Assembly (NCBI RefSeq): GCF_029690065.1
Contig: NZ_CP121463.1
Location: forward strand, 496,001 to 560,000
Reading direction: 5' to 3'
DNA: 64,000 nt
DNA from: Arthrobacter sp. Y-9
GTDB taxonomy: Bacteria > Actinomycetota > Actinomycetes > Actinomycetales > Micrococcaceae
Shown: in pieces, positions 1 through 7,890 of the stretch
Numbering within the stretch: position 1 is the first letter of the stretch
Layout of the letters: the number at the start of each line of letters is the position of its first letter
The notes under the pieces: model-generated
What the model saw: only the letters and a program-made list of their open reading frames with translations
Database searches by the model: none
What the model was told of the DNA's origin: nothing
Program-made: the position numbers and the translations under genes

Positions 1-734
1 AGGAGGGAGACGGCCAGTTCGTAGTCGAGACCCTGCGGGCCGGCGCCGGCCATGAGCTGATCCAGCACGGAGAGGGAGTCGCGCACGGAACCGCCGCCCG
101 CGCGGATGACGAGCGACAGCACACCCGGGGCCACCGGGACGTTCTCCTGCTCGCACAGCTGTTCCAGGTAGGCCAGGAGCGGCTCCGGCGGAACCAGGCG
201 GAAGGGGTAGTGATGGGTCCGCGAGCGGATGGTGCCGATCACCTTGTCCGGCTCCGTGGTGGCGAAGATGAACTTGATGTGCTCCGGCGGCTCCTCCACG
301 ATCTTCAGCAGGGCGTTGAAGCCTGCCGACGTGACCATGTGGGCCTCATCGATGATGAAGATCTTGTAGCGGTCCCGGGCCGGGGCGAAGGTGGCGCGCT
401 CGCGCAGATCACGCGCGTCGTCGACGCCGCCGTGGCTGGCCGCGTCGATCTCGATGACATCCAGAGAACCGGCTCCGCCGCGGGCGAGTTCTACGCAGCT
501 GGGGCAGACGCCGCACGGGGTGTCGGTGGGGCCCTGCTCGCAGTTCAGGCAACGGGCCAGGATGCGGGCCGAGGTGGTCTTGCCGCAGCCACGGGGGCCC
601 GAGAAGAGGTAGGCGTGATTGACGCGGTTCTTCTTCAGGGCCGTCATCAGGGGGACCGTGACATGCTCCTGACCGATCACGTCCGCGAAAGTGTCGGGGC
701 GGTATCTGCGGTAGAGAGCGCTGGCTTGGGTCAC
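1..734 (-). CDS. dnaX: DNA polymerase III subunit gamma/tau, N-terminal part (cut by window edge)
   Basis: Clamp-loader ATPase of the replicative polymerase. The visible ~244 residues carry the family hallmarks: start VTQASALYRRYRPDTF, IGQEHV, Walker A GPRGCGKTT near residue 45, a four-cysteine zinc module (CLNC...CGVCPSC) and Walker B IIDEAHM followed by the SRC-type sensor segment. The GTG start at 734 lies six bases after a TAGGGT box (741-746, minus strand), the leaderless arrangement seen repeatedly in this window. The SRP RNA gene lies just upstream on the same strand, a neighbour relation common in actinobacteria. The C-terminal tau part is outside the window. Identification is secure. 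Confidence 0.97.
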   Translation of the reverse strand, partial: MTQASALYRRYRPDTFADVIGQEHVTVPLMTALKKNRVNHAYLFSGPRGCGKTTSARILARCLNCEQGPTDTPCGVCPSCVELARGGAGSLDVIEIDAASHGGVDDARDLRERATFAPARDRYKIFIIDEAHMVTSAGFNALLKIVEEPPEHIKFIFATTEPDKVIGTIRSRTHHYPFRLVPPEPLLAYLEQLCEQENVPVAPGVLSLVIRAGGGSVRDSLSVLDQLMAGAGPQGLDYELAVSL

Positions 735-807
735 AGGGAAACCCTATCAATCGAGGCTGACAGGAGAAGCCGGAGTCCACGGCTCCGGACGGGCCGGGCC
801 TTAACGT

Positions 808-903
808 AGAAGACCCCTCGCGCACCCGCCAGAGCCCACTTACCCTTGCTACCTTCCGGTCCTGGGGGAGTTCGGCAGGATGACGCCACGCGAGGAGTCG
901 CAC
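808..903 (-). ncRNA. ffs: Signal recognition particle RNA, small bacterial type
   Basis: Read on the minus strand, the sequence has the conserved SRP domain IV loop: CCAGGACCGGAAGGUAGCAA (about 850-868), closed by a long imperfect stem whose outer arms are at 889-899 and 812-822 (GACTCCTCGCG / CGCGAGGGGTC). The GGAAG tetraloop and the AGCA side of the symmetric loop are intact, so Ffh binding should be normal. Ends are estimated from the outer stem and may be off by a few bases. Confidence 0.93.
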
Positions 904-1021
904 ACCAGCTTAGCGGCCCGGACGCGGACGGGGAAATCGGGGCGGTCCGAGGAGCCGGGCAGGCCTTGATTTGGCGCTCCCGGCGGAGGTCCGCTAAGCT
1001 GATACCTGCCCTTAGGGCAAT

Positions 1022-1109
1022 GGAGAATTCGCCTAGCGGCCTATGGCGCACGCCTGGAACGCGTGTTGGGTTAACGCCCTCGGGGGTTCAAATCCCCCAT
1101 TCTCCGCCA
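1022..1109 (+). tRNA. tRNA-Ser (anticodon GGA), CCA encoded
   Basis: Acceptor arms GGAGAAT (1022-1028) and ATTCTCC (1099-1105) pair fully, followed by discriminator G and encoded CCA. The anticodon stem CACGC/GCGTG encloses CTGGAAC, giving anticodon GGA. A long variable arm and a T arm of GGGGGTTCAAATCCCCC are present, as expected for a class II serine tRNA. It reads UCC/UCU codons. A perfect palindrome follows 4 bases downstream. Confidence 0.97.
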
Positions 1110-1112
1110 AGA

Positions 1113-1146
1113 CGGCCCCGGAAACTCAGCTGAGTTTCCGGGGCCG
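1113..1146 (+). terminator. Perfect palindrome after tRNA-Ser, probable terminator
   Basis: Arms CGGCCCCGGAAACTCAG and CTGAGTTTCCGGGGCCG are exact reverse complements (17 bp each, no unpaired centre). There is no T-run afterwards, so stopping would rely on the strong stem alone. Its place directly after the tRNA fits termination. Confidence 0.7.
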
Positions 1147-1217
1147 TTGACGTTAACGCTGAAATCGTTGACACGAACGCGTCGGGGGATTCTCCGACGG
1201 GGGTTTCACATCCCCCA

Positions 1218-1245
1218 CCGTCTCCCGCAGCACTCCGGGAGACGG
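1218..1245 (-). terminator. Stem-loop at the end of dipZ
   Basis: CCGTCTCCCG (1218-1227) pairs with CGGGAGACGG (1236-1245) around an 8-base loop, 11 bases past the dipZ stop. It may act in both directions. Only a weak pyrimidine tract follows. Confidence 0.65.
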
Positions 1246-1256
1246 CCTCCTTCACC

Positions 1257-3005
1257 TCACCCGAAGGTGAAGGAGTAGAGCTGCACGCCCGGCGTCGGCC
1301 GCAGCTCCAGGGTCCCGGCGCCGGAGGTGTCGCTCTGATGGACCACGTAGGACTTCGGCGGGCCGGAGATCTGGAGGGTCTTCTCGCCGTCGGGGCCCTT
1401 CACGGTGACGGAGCCGGTGCCGCCCAGCACCGCCTGGACCTGTCCGGCGTGGAAGTTCAGCCGCACCCCGGATCCCGGGGCGGGCGCATTCCGCGGGACC
1501 GAGATCCGCTGGGATTCGAGGGTCCAGGAGCCGGAGAGCGCGAAGCTGTCCGGAGCCTGCGACGCCGGGTAGGCGAAGAGGGACGTCCCGGAACGGTAGG
1601 TGGCCGCGCCCGAGTAGTTGACCTGTTTGGACACTCCCAGGAACGTCTCGCGGGTGGTGTTCTGCGGCAGGGCTCCGTCCTGTCCCGCCGAACCCGTCTC
1701 CACGGCGGCCGGCAGCTCCTTGCCCGGCTGGGCGGAACTCAGGAGGGACCGGATGAGCTTCTCGGTCAGCGCATAGCCGCCCTCGCCCTGCTGGATGTGC
1801 CGCACGTTGCCCTGGGCGTCGATGAGGTACTGCGCCGGCCAGAAGCGGTTCCGGTAGGCGGTCCAGGTGGCGTAGGAGTTGTCGAGGGCCACCGGGTACT
1901 GGATGCCGTGATCCTTGATGCCGGCGCTGACGTTGCGGGTCTCGCGTTCGAACGCGTACTCCGGTGTGTGGACGCCGATCACCTGGAGCCCGGCGTCACG
2001 GTAGGCCTTGTCGAGCGCGGTGATGTGGGGCAGGGACCGCTGGCAGTTGATGCAGGAGTAGGCCCAGAAGTCCAGGAGGACCACTTTGCCCTTGAGCTGC
2101 TTGAGCGTCAGCGGATCCGAGCCGAGCCAGGCGTTGATGCCGCGGAGCTCGGGTGCGGGCCCGCAGTCCTGCAGCTCGGTGGAGCCCTGGGTGCACTTGG
2201 AGAGGTCCTTGTTCTCGTCCGTGGCCACGCCGCCCAGATCCAGAGGGCTGCCCTGCGAGGGCGTCAGCTTCTCCTGGAAAGACGCGGTGTAGTCCGGGAT
2301 GAGCCGCTGCACGGCGGCGGGCAGGTCGAAGGCCAGACCGGCCGCGAGGGCGATCATGAGCACGCCGGCGAGGATGCGGATGCCCTTCTGGCGGCGGCGG
2401 AACGCCTTGAGCCGTTCGGCCAGGCCGCGCCCCGCCAGTGCGAAGAACAGCAGGGGGATCGCGACGCCGACGGCGAACGACAGCGTGAGCGCCAGGGTCC
2501 CGGCGCCGATCCGGCCGGTGGCGCCGGAGACGGTGATGGCGGCCAGGACCGGACCGGCGCACGGGACGAAGACGGCCCCGAGTGCGAGGCCCAGGCTGAA
2601 GCCGCCCCGTTTCCGGGCGTCCACCTGACGTCGCGGGATCCAGGAGAAGGGCCGTTCGAGCCACTCCTCGAGGCGCGGGATGAGCATGCCCAGTCCCACC
2701 GCCGCCAGCACCGCGATGCCGGCCCAGCGGAAGATGTCCTGCGGCAGCCCCAGGAGGCTGAGCAGCAGCGAACCGAGCAGCGTGAAGACACTGAAACTGA
2801 TCACCAGTCCCGCGATCACCTGGTACGGCCGCCACCGGGAGACGGCCCGGGCGGGCGCGTCGTCGTCGCCGGGAGCGGCGCCGGGATCGCGCCGTGCGCT
2901 GTCCAGACCTCCCGAGAAGAAGATGACCGGTAAGACGGGCAGGATGCAGGGCGATATTCCGGTCACCAGACCGCCCAGGAAGCCGATGATGATGTTCGTG
3001 TCCAT
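1257..3005 (-). CDS. dipZ: DipZ-like membrane thiol:disulfide interchange protein (CcdA + thioredoxin + C-terminal domain)
   Basis: About 582 residues. The N-terminal ~260 form a CcdA-type membrane domain ([13 protein letters not shown] and [10 protein letters not shown] are the two paired-cysteine helices) that would pass electrons across the membrane. A redoxin domain follows with active site CINC ([16 protein letters not shown]), then a C-terminal beta domain ending SFTFG, as in mycobacterial DipZ (Rv2874). The start is set at the ATG at 3005 because [14 protein letters not shown] begins the first helix; a longer frame upstream looks non-coding. A SigK-like promoter ends 7 bases before this ATG. 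Divergent from the fasciclin-sigK-rskA unit, the same gene partnership as mpt83-dipZ-mpt70 and sigK in mycobacteria. Confidence 0.93.
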   Translation of the reverse strand: MDTNIIIGFLGGLVTGISPCILPVLPVIFFSGGLDSARRDPGAAPGDDDAPARAVSRWRPYQVIAGLVISFSVFTLLGSLLLSLLGLPQDIFRWAGIAVLAAVGLGMLIPRLEEWLERPFSWIPRRQVDARKRGGFSLGLALGAVFVPCAGPVLAAITVSGATGRIGAGTLALTLSFAVGVAIPLLFFALAGRGLAERLKAFRRRQKGIRILAGVLMIALAAGLAFDLPAAVQRLIPDYTASFQEKLTPSQGSPLDLGGVATDENKDLSKCTQGSTELQDCGPAPELRGINAWLGSDPLTLKQLKGKVVLLDFWAYSCINCQRSLPHITALDKAYRDAGLQVIGVHTPEYAFERETRNVSAGIKDHGIQYPVALDNSYATWTAYRNRFWPAQYLIDAQGNVRHIQQGEGGYALTEKLIRSLLSSAQPGKELPAAVETGSAGQDGALPQNTTRETFLGVSKQVNYSGAATYRSGTSLFAYPASQAPDSFALSGSWTLESQRISVPRNAPAPGSGVRLNFHAGQVQAVLGGTGSVTVKGPDGEKTLQISGPPKSYVVHQSDTSGAGTLELRPTPGVQLYSFTFG

Positions 3006-3012
3006 GCCGGGT

Positions 3013-3041
3013 ATTCGGTGCGCCGTGCCCCGGCGGATTGG
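3013..3041 (-). promoter_or_regulatory. SigK-like promoter of dipZ
   Basis: On the minus strand: -35 CCAATC (3041-3036), 17-bp spacer, -10 CCGAAT (3018-3013), then 7 bases to the dipZ ATG. Mycobacterial SigK promoters are reported as about CCATCC...CCGAAT. The same -35 and near-identical -10 recur before the fasciclin gene and the DUF4383 gene. Confidence 0.75.
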
Positions 3042-3179
3042 ACGGGCGGACCGGACGGGTGGAGGGAAGCGGCGGCTGGGAGCCGCCGTCGTCGTGCCGG
3101 AGGGGAGCAGCACCCCACTCTCACGCGGGGTCCCCTCGCGGCGCTCGCCGCAGCTCAGGAGAGCGGAAAATGCGCCATC

Positions 3180-3199
3180 GGAAAGTTTCCGGAAATTCC
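3180..3199. promoter_or_regulatory. Two abutting small palindromes upstream of the fasciclin promoter
   Basis: GGAAAGTTTCC (3180-3190) and GGAAATTCC (3191-3199) are adjacent dyads ending one base before the -35 box of the fasciclin promoter, in the position of an activator or repressor site. The protein that would bind is unknown. Confidence 0.35.
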
Positions 3200-3200
3200 T

Positions 3201-3229
3201 CCAATCCGGCTGCGGACCCTGCTCCGAAG
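3201..3229 (+). promoter_or_regulatory. SigK-like promoter of fasciclin-sigK-rskA
   Basis: -35 CCAATC (3201-3206), 17-bp spacer, -10 CCGAAG (3224-3229). The -35 region TCCAATCCG is identical to that of dipZ on the other strand. Initiation near 3236 would give a ~60-base leader before the fasciclin ATG and would make sigK autoregulated. Confidence 0.7.
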
Positions 3230-3296
3230 TACTGGCACCAACAGGTCAGCCCAGCTTCTGGATGCGGACCGCACACCTTTGAAGAGGAGCATCATC

Positions 3297-3962
3297 ATGA
3301 AGAAGATCCAGCGTCTTTCCGTCCTGGCCGGTCTCGCAGCCGTCGTGCCCCTCGGGCTCGCGGCGTGCAGCGGTGGAATGAGCGGCGGCGCCGCCACCAC
3401 CTCGTCCGAGCCGTCCCCGGCGATGACGTCCAGCAGTGCAGCAGCCAGCCCCAGCATGGATCCCGCCGCCAACCTGGTGGGCCCCGGCTGCCAGGCGTAC
3501 GCCTCCGCCAACCCGAGCGGCCCCGGATCCGTCCAGGGCATGTCCACCGACCCGGTGGCGGTGGCGGCCTCCCACAACCCGCTGCTGAAGACCCTGGTCC
3601 AGGCCGTCTCCGGCAAGCTGAACCCGCAGGTGAACCTGGTCGACACGCTGAACGGCAGCCAGTTCACGGTGTTCGCGCCGGTGGACAGCGCCTTCGCGAA
3701 GATCGACGCGGCCACCATCGACAGCCTCAAGAAGGACGCCCCGGCCCTCAAGAAGATCCTGACCTACCACGTGGTGCCGGGCCAGATCGAGCCGGCGTCG
3801 ATCGTCGGCACGCATGACACGGTCGAGGGCCAGAAGGTCACCGTCTCCGGTTCCGGCGACAACCTGAAGGTGAACGGCGCCAACGTGATCTGCGGTGGCG
3901 TCCGGACGGCCAACGCGACCGTCTACCTGGTGGACTCGGTCCTCCTGCCCCCGGCCAAGTAG
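3297..3962 (+). CDS. Fasciclin-domain surface lipoprotein (MPT83/MPT70-like)
   Basis: 221 residues. A lipoprotein signal peptide ([20 protein letters not shown]) ends in lipobox LAAC with Cys24 as the lipidated residue, then a Ser/Ala-rich linker, then one fasciclin (FAS1) domain from about residue 95: [20 protein letters not shown] and [10 protein letters not shown] are the conserved blocks. GAGGAG stands 9 bases before the ATG. Family members are exported cell-surface proteins; in mycobacteria MPT70 and MPT83 are the main SigK targets. First gene of the unit with sigK and rskA, under a SigK-like promoter. Its molecular role is unknown, as for the family. Confidence 0.93.
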   Translation: MKKIQRLSVLAGLAAVVPLGLAACSGGMSGGAATTSSEPSPAMTSSSAAASPSMDPAANLVGPGCQAYASANPSGPGSVQGMSTDPVAVAASHNPLLKTLVQAVSGKLNPQVNLVDTLNGSQFTVFAPVDSAFAKIDAATIDSLKKDAPALKKILTYHVVPGQIEPASIVGTHDTVEGQKVTVSGSGDNLKVNGANVICGGVRTANATVYLVDSVLLPPAK

Positions 3963-4047
3963 TCGCTGCGGTGCAGGACCCCAGGTGAGACCCGGGTGGC
4001 GGGCCGTCAGGCCCGCCACCCTTCCACTTCCGGACGACAGGTGGCGG

Positions 4048-4665
4048 ATGGACATGAGCGGCTATGAGACAGTGATGTACATGCATCCCCCTGGTTCGGG
4101 ACCTCCCCCCTCCGCCTCCGCCGACATCGACGAGTTGATGGATCGGGTGGCGCAGGGCGACCAAGCAGCGTTCGGCAGTCTCTATGACGCACTCGCGCCG
4201 CACGTCCACGGTCTGGTGCTCCGGGTTCTGAGGGATCCGGCCCAGAGCGAGGAAGTCACCCAGGAGGTGTTCCTGGAGGTCTGGCAGCAGGCCAAGCGCT
4301 TCGACGCCGACCGGGGACGCGCCCGGGCCTGGATCACCGTGATGGCCCACCGCCGGGCGGTCGACCGGGTGCGAGCCGCGCAGGCCTCCCAGGAACGGGA
4401 CCTGCGGGAAGGCATCAAGGAGTTCCGCGAGAGCTACGACGACGTCGAGCACCGCGTGCAGGTGGCCCTGGAGAGCGAGCGGGTCCACAAGGCGATGGAG
4501 TCGCTGACCGAGGTCCAGCGGCAGGCCATCAAACTCGCCTATTACGGCGGGTACAGCTACGGAGAAGTGGCCCAGGCGCTCGACCTGCCCCTGGGCACCG
4601 TGAAAACCAGAATTCGTGACGGCATGATCCGTCTGAGAGACACGTTAGGAGTTGGCCATGGATGA
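4048..4665 (+). CDS. sigK: ECF RNA polymerase sigma factor SigK
   Basis: About 205 residues. Region 2 (AAFGSLYDALAPHVHGLVLR ... EEVTQEVFLEVWQQAKRFD, ARAWITVMAHRRAVDRVR) and region 4 (ESLTEVQRQAIKLAYYGGYS, DLPLGTVKTRIRDGMIRLR) are complete, separated by a charged linker. The start is uncertain: ATG at 4048 and ATG at 4054 are both possible and neither has a strong Shine-Dalgarno. The stop overlaps the rskA start by 8 bases, so the pair is translationally coupled. Assignment to SigK rests on the fused context (dipZ, fasciclin, RskA with SigK-like promoters) as much as on sequence. Confidence 0.9.
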   Translation: MDMSGYETVMYMHPPGSGPPPSASADIDELMDRVAQGDQAAFGSLYDALAPHVHGLVLRVLRDPAQSEEVTQEVFLEVWQQAKRFDADRGRARAWITVMAHRRAVDRVRAAQASQERDLREGIKEFRESYDDVEHRVQVALESERVHKAMESLTEVQRQAIKLAYYGGYSYGEVAQALDLPLGTVKTRIRDGMIRLRDTLGVGHG

Positions 4666-5608
4666 TCAATTGCATCTGCTGACCGGCGCCTACGCGCTCA
4701 ACGCCTTGGACGAGGACGAACGCCGCCACTTCGAGACGTCGCTGACCCCGGGCCACCCGGTCACGGAGGAAGCGCGCGAACTGAGTCAGGTGGCCGCCCT
4801 GCTGGCCGCCGGGACGACGCCGGTGGCGCCGCCCGCGGACCTGAAGGCTCGGCTCATGGCCCAGATCGCCATCACGCCCCAGGTCGAGGCGGTCGCCGGG
4901 CCGGAGGCGCTCGGATCCGAGCCTGCCGCCACCGAGCCTGCCACCACCGAGCGGCCGACACGGGAAACGCCCGCGCCGCAGGCTCAGCCGACACTCGTGC
5001 CGACACCCGCGCCGACGACGTCGGCCGACGGGGCTCCCGCGCAGGGCTCCGATTCGGCACAGGCAGCCGGGGCTGAGCCGGCCACCGCCGACGTCGTGCC
5101 GCTCCCGGTCCGCCGGGCGCCGTCGTCGACGCGCTGGCTGGCCGCGGTCGCGACCGTGCTCGCCGTGGCGGCTGCGGGAACGGCCGGCTGGGCGTTCCAG
5201 GCGCAGTCGCAGCGGGACGAGGCGCAGCGGCGGCTGGCCGCGGCGCAGGACTCCCCGGCCGAGGCGATGAACAGGATCATCGCCGCGCCGGACGCCAAGG
5301 TGAAGCAGTTCTCGGTCCCCGGTGGCGCGACCATGCTGGTCATGCACTCGGAGAAGGAAGGCCGCGGCGGCGTCATGACGCTCGGGATGTCGGCGCCGCC
5401 GCAGGGCAAGAGCTACGAGCTCTGGCTCATCGACCAGGCGGGTGCGGCGAAGCCGGCCGGTCTGCTGGAGAGTGGCGGTGGAGCGTCCACCTGGAACGAG
5501 CTGCCCGGCGGGATCGGCTCGGCGTCCTTCCTGGGGGTCACGGTCGAACCCGAAGGCGGTTCGGCCCAGCCGACCACCAAGCCGATCCTCGTGGAATCCA
5601 TCACCTGA
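4658..5608 (+). CDS. rskA: Anti-sigma-K factor RskA
   Basis: 316 residues. The cytoplasmic N-terminus (MDDQLHLLTGAYALNALDED, ERRHFETSL) is the typical sigma-binding module, followed by a long Pro/Ala/Thr/Glu-rich linker, one transmembrane helix (RWLAAVATVLAVAAAGTAGW, near residue 165) and an extracytoplasmic RskA C-domain with SYELWLI. AGGAG at 4647-4651 supports the ATG at 4658. It should hold SigK at the membrane and release it by regulated proteolysis. Followed by a strong terminator. Confidence 0.92.
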   Translation: MDDQLHLLTGAYALNALDEDERRHFETSLTPGHPVTEEARELSQVAALLAAGTTPVAPPADLKARLMAQIAITPQVEAVAGPEALGSEPAATEPATTERPTRETPAPQAQPTLVPTPAPTTSADGAPAQGSDSAQAAGAEPATADVVPLPVRRAPSSTRWLAAVATVLAVAAAGTAGWAFQAQSQRDEAQRRLAAAQDSPAEAMNRIIAAPDAKVKQFSVPGGATMLVMHSEKEGRGGVMTLGMSAPPQGKSYELWLIDQAGAAKPAGLLESGGGASTWNELPGGIGSASFLGVTVEPEGGSAQPTTKPILVESIT

Positions 5609-5628
5609 GGTCCGGCGGGAACACCTGA

Positions 5629-5661
5629 GAAAAGCCCGGGAGAAATTCTCCCGGGCTTTTC
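5629..5661 (+). terminator. Intrinsic terminator after rskA
   Basis: 16-bp perfect stem (GAAAAGCCCGGGAGAA / TTCTCCCGGGCTTTTC) around one base, with the descending arm ending in TTTTC. Ends the fasciclin-sigK-rskA unit. Confidence 0.85.
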
Positions 5662-5688
5662 CAATCCGCCGGGCCATCCGCTCCGAAT
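5661..5688 (+). promoter_or_regulatory. SigK-like promoter of the DUF4383 gene
   Basis: -35 CCAATC (5661-5666), 16-bp spacer, -10 CCGAAT (5683-5688). It begins in the last base of the rskA terminator. The expected transcript start near 5695 leaves a ~78-base leader to the ATG at 5773. Confidence 0.65.
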
Positions 5689-5772
5689 CCATGATGCGGG
5701 AAGTCCGCACCGGGGGCTGAAGTCACCGGACGGCGCATCGGGCGCCGTGGAACACGAGGTGAGGAGCACGAA

Positions 5773-6210
5773 ATGTCCAGCAATGTCATCCAGGGCAAGA
5801 GCCCGGTACGTCTGACCGCGACCCTGGTGGGAGCAGTCTTCCTGCTCGTCGGAATCCTGGGATTCGTCCCCGGCATCACGTCGGGCGATATGGAGGCGGC
5901 GGGCCACCATTCGCACGCCATGCTCCTCGGGATCTTCCAGGTCTCCGTCCTGCACAACGTGGTCCATCTCCTGTTCGGCGTGGCCGGCCTGATCCTCGGG
6001 CGCAGCGCTGCCGGGGCCCGGAACTTCCTGGTCTGGGGCGGCGTGATCTACCTGGTGCTGTTCGTGTACGGCCTCTTCTTCGGCGAGGAGTCGGCGGGCA
6101 ACTTCGTGCCCGTGAACATGGCGGACAACATCCTCCACTTCGCGCTCGGCGCCGCGATGCTCGCCCTCGGTCTGATCCTGGGACGCACGCCGGCCCTGCG
6201 GAGGGCATGA
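5773..6210 (+). CDS. DUF4383 four-helix membrane protein, predicted SigK regulon member
   Basis: 145 residues with four hydrophobic segments (ATLVGAVFLLVGILGFVPGI; LHNVVHLLFGVAGLILG; VWGGVIYLVLFVYGLFFG; ILHFALGAAMLALGLILG). The NVVHLLFG and DNILHFALG histidine blocks are typical of DUF4383 proteins of actinobacteria; function unknown. The Shine-Dalgarno GAGGAG at 5761 supports the start. A promoter of the same type as those of dipZ and the fasciclin gene lies upstream, tying it to the redox/envelope response of this locus. Confidence 0.85.
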   Translation: MSSNVIQGKSPVRLTATLVGAVFLLVGILGFVPGITSGDMEAAGHHSHAMLLGIFQVSVLHNVVHLLFGVAGLILGRSAAGARNFLVWGGVIYLVLFVYGLFFGEESAGNFVPVNMADNILHFALGAAMLALGLILGRTPALRRA

Positions 6211-6233
6211 CGTTTTCCGACGGCCGCAAGCGC

Positions 6234-6268
6234 CGGTGGGGCGCCCCGGAATCCGGGGCGCCCCACCG
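6234..6268 (+). terminator. Strong stem-loop after the DUF4383 gene
   Basis: CGGTGGGGCGCCCCGGA and TCCGGGGCGCCCCACCG form a 17-bp perfect stem around one base. No T-run follows. Confidence 0.75.
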
Positions 6269-6455
6269 TGTCGTCCGGGGCCGTTCCGGGCGGCGGGTGG
6301 CGTTCCCGCACGCGGTTCTGAAACGGGGCGCGGGAACCCCTTGAATTCGCGACGGCGGCGGGCGCACACTGAGAAGTGATTGCCCGGTCGGGCGGTCTTC
6401 ACAGACGACAACAGGGGATGTTCAGCGCTGTGCAGGTCTTGGGGATGGAAGCACT

Positions 6456-7685
6456 GTGAGGGGCCACCACGTGCCGCGTCATCGCGGCCGGGGGCCCATG
6501 GGAACATCGATGAGGGCGAGCCTGGTCATGGCCAGTGCCGTCCTCGTGTCACTGGCGCTCGGAACGCCTCCCGTCGTGGCACAGTTCACCGCGGTGGGGA
6601 CGCCGCAGGCGCCGCCCGTGGCCACCGACCACGTCAGGGTCCCCGCGCTCGGCGCGCCGGTCACCGCGGAAGCCGAAGCCTTCATCGCCTTTGAGACCAC
6701 CACCCTGCAGAGCCGTCCCAAGGGGGCGCGCGAACGTCTCAACGTGGCGGAGGCCGGACGCCACCGTCCTGCCGCAGGCCATCTGTCCTCGCCGCTGGAG
6801 GTTCTGATCCCGACCTCGCCGTTCGGCCCGCGGATCAACCCGCTCACGGGTGAAGTGGGCGAGATCCACTGGGGACAGGATTACGGCGCAGCGTGCGGCA
6901 CCCTTGTCTACGCCGCCGACGCCGGTCGCGTGCGCAACGTCGGCTGGTCGCCGTATGGCGGGGGGAACAGGATCGAGATCGATCACGGCAACGGCCTGGT
7001 CACGACCTACAACCACCTCTCCGGCATCGCCGTGAACAAGGGCGAGAGCATCGAGGTGGGGCAGGTGATCGCGAAGGTGGGCACCACGGGCTCGTCCACG
7101 GGCTGCCATCTGCACTTCGAGACCATCAAGAACGGCAAGTACGTCAACCCGCTGCAATGGGTGCTCGACCCCATCAAGCAGGTGGACCGCCTGGACCGCA
7201 TCGCCTTCACGGACTACTCGAGGTCCGGCGCCAAGTCGGCCTGGACCCTGCCCGGCGGATCCTCCGGCACGGAGGGGATCATCACGCCCGAAGCGGAGAA
7301 GGACGGCGGCAAGATCCCTCCGGGCACCAAGGTCCCCCCGGCCCGCCCGGAACCCACGCATCCCGAGCACCCGACGCCGCAACCCTCGACGCCGGGCCCC
7401 ACGCCGCCCTCGACGCCGGGACCGACCGGCACTCCGACTCCCTCCCCGACGCCCACGGAACCTTCCCCGACCGGGCCGACGAGCCCGACGCCCACGCCGA
7501 GCAGCACGGAAACCGCGGGCCCCACGGCGCCGCCGAGTTCCGGAGCCCCGGCGGGGAGCGGTTCCCCCTCCACGCCCCAGGACTCGGGAAGCCCGGGTGT
7601 GGAGGGCACCGGCACGCCGGGACCGACATCCCTCCTGAGTCCGACGCTGCTGCCCAGCGTGCTGCGGTCGCTCCTCACCCCCTGA
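6456..7685 (+). CDS. Secreted M23-family peptidoglycan endopeptidase with Pro/Thr/Ser-rich tail
   Basis: 409 residues from the GTG at 6456 (GGATGGAAG just upstream); starts at 6498 or 6510 are alternatives. A basic N-terminus is followed by a signal helix (ASLVMASAVLVSLALG). The M23 (LytM) domain spans about residues 115-235 with zinc ligands H138 and D142 (HWGQD) and the HLH pair H218/H220, plus H187; all catalytic residues are present. The C-terminal ~150 residues are a Pro/Thr/Ser linker ending in a short hydrophobic stretch. It probably cleaves stem-peptide cross-links in the wall. No cell-wall anchor motif is visible. Confidence 0.9.
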   Translation: MRGHHVPRHRGRGPMGTSMRASLVMASAVLVSLALGTPPVVAQFTAVGTPQAPPVATDHVRVPALGAPVTAEAEAFIAFETTTLQSRPKGARERLNVAEAGRHRPAAGHLSSPLEVLIPTSPFGPRINPLTGEVGEIHWGQDYGAACGTLVYAADAGRVRNVGWSPYGGGNRIEIDHGNGLVTTYNHLSGIAVNKGESIEVGQVIAKVGTTGSSTGCHLHFETIKNGKYVNPLQWVLDPIKQVDRLDRIAFTDYSRSGAKSAWTLPGGSSGTEGIITPEAEKDGGKIPPGTKVPPARPEPTHPEHPTPQPSTPGPTPPSTPGPTGTPTPSPTPTEPSPTGPTSPTPTPSSTETAGPTAPPSSGAPAGSGSPSTPQDSGSPGVEGTGTPGPTSLLSPTLLPSVLRSLLTP

Positions 7686-7732
7686 TCCGGGCCCCCGCCA
7701 GAACTGACCGCACCAGAACCGCGCGCAACAGA

Positions 7733-7782
7733 GTTGTCAAGGTTGGCGTGGCGCATGTCACTGGGAGAGAATCGGTGACAAC
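7733..7782. promoter_or_regulatory. Wide inverted repeat GTTGTCA / TGACAAC upstream of the leader ORF
   Basis: GTTGTCA at 7733-7739 and its exact complement TGACAAC at 7776-7782, 36 bases apart, precede the leader ORF at 7822. The spacing suits two operator half-sites around a promoter. The regulator is unknown. Confidence 0.3.
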
Positions 7783-7821
7783 GGCTTTCAGGGGAGGGCC
7801 GCGCAAGGGGGATCACACGTG

Positions 7822-7890
7822 ATGACTGAGTTCTGGGCTTTCGGCACCGTCGCCGGACAGCCCGGCCGTGTCCGGAAGCCGCTGCCGTGA
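7822..7890 (+). CDS. 22-residue leader ORF coupled to the next gene
   Basis: ATG at 7822 (a GTG at 7819 is directly in front) after a strong Shine-Dalgarno (AAGGGGGAT). It encodes MTEFWAFGTVAGQPGRVRKP plus two residues and stops at 7888-7890, sharing GTGA with the GTG start of the next gene at 7887. No family is recognised. It probably serves to deliver ribosomes to the downstream start, which has no Shine-Dalgarno of its own. Too short to prove by sequence alone. Confidence 0.45.
   Translation: MTEFWAFGTVAGQPGRVRKPLP

Noticed and set aside
6269-6455. ydaO-type c-di-AMP riboswitch before the M23 peptidase
   Set aside because: Expected because such switches precede wall hydrolase genes in actinobacteria, but the conserved core was not found.
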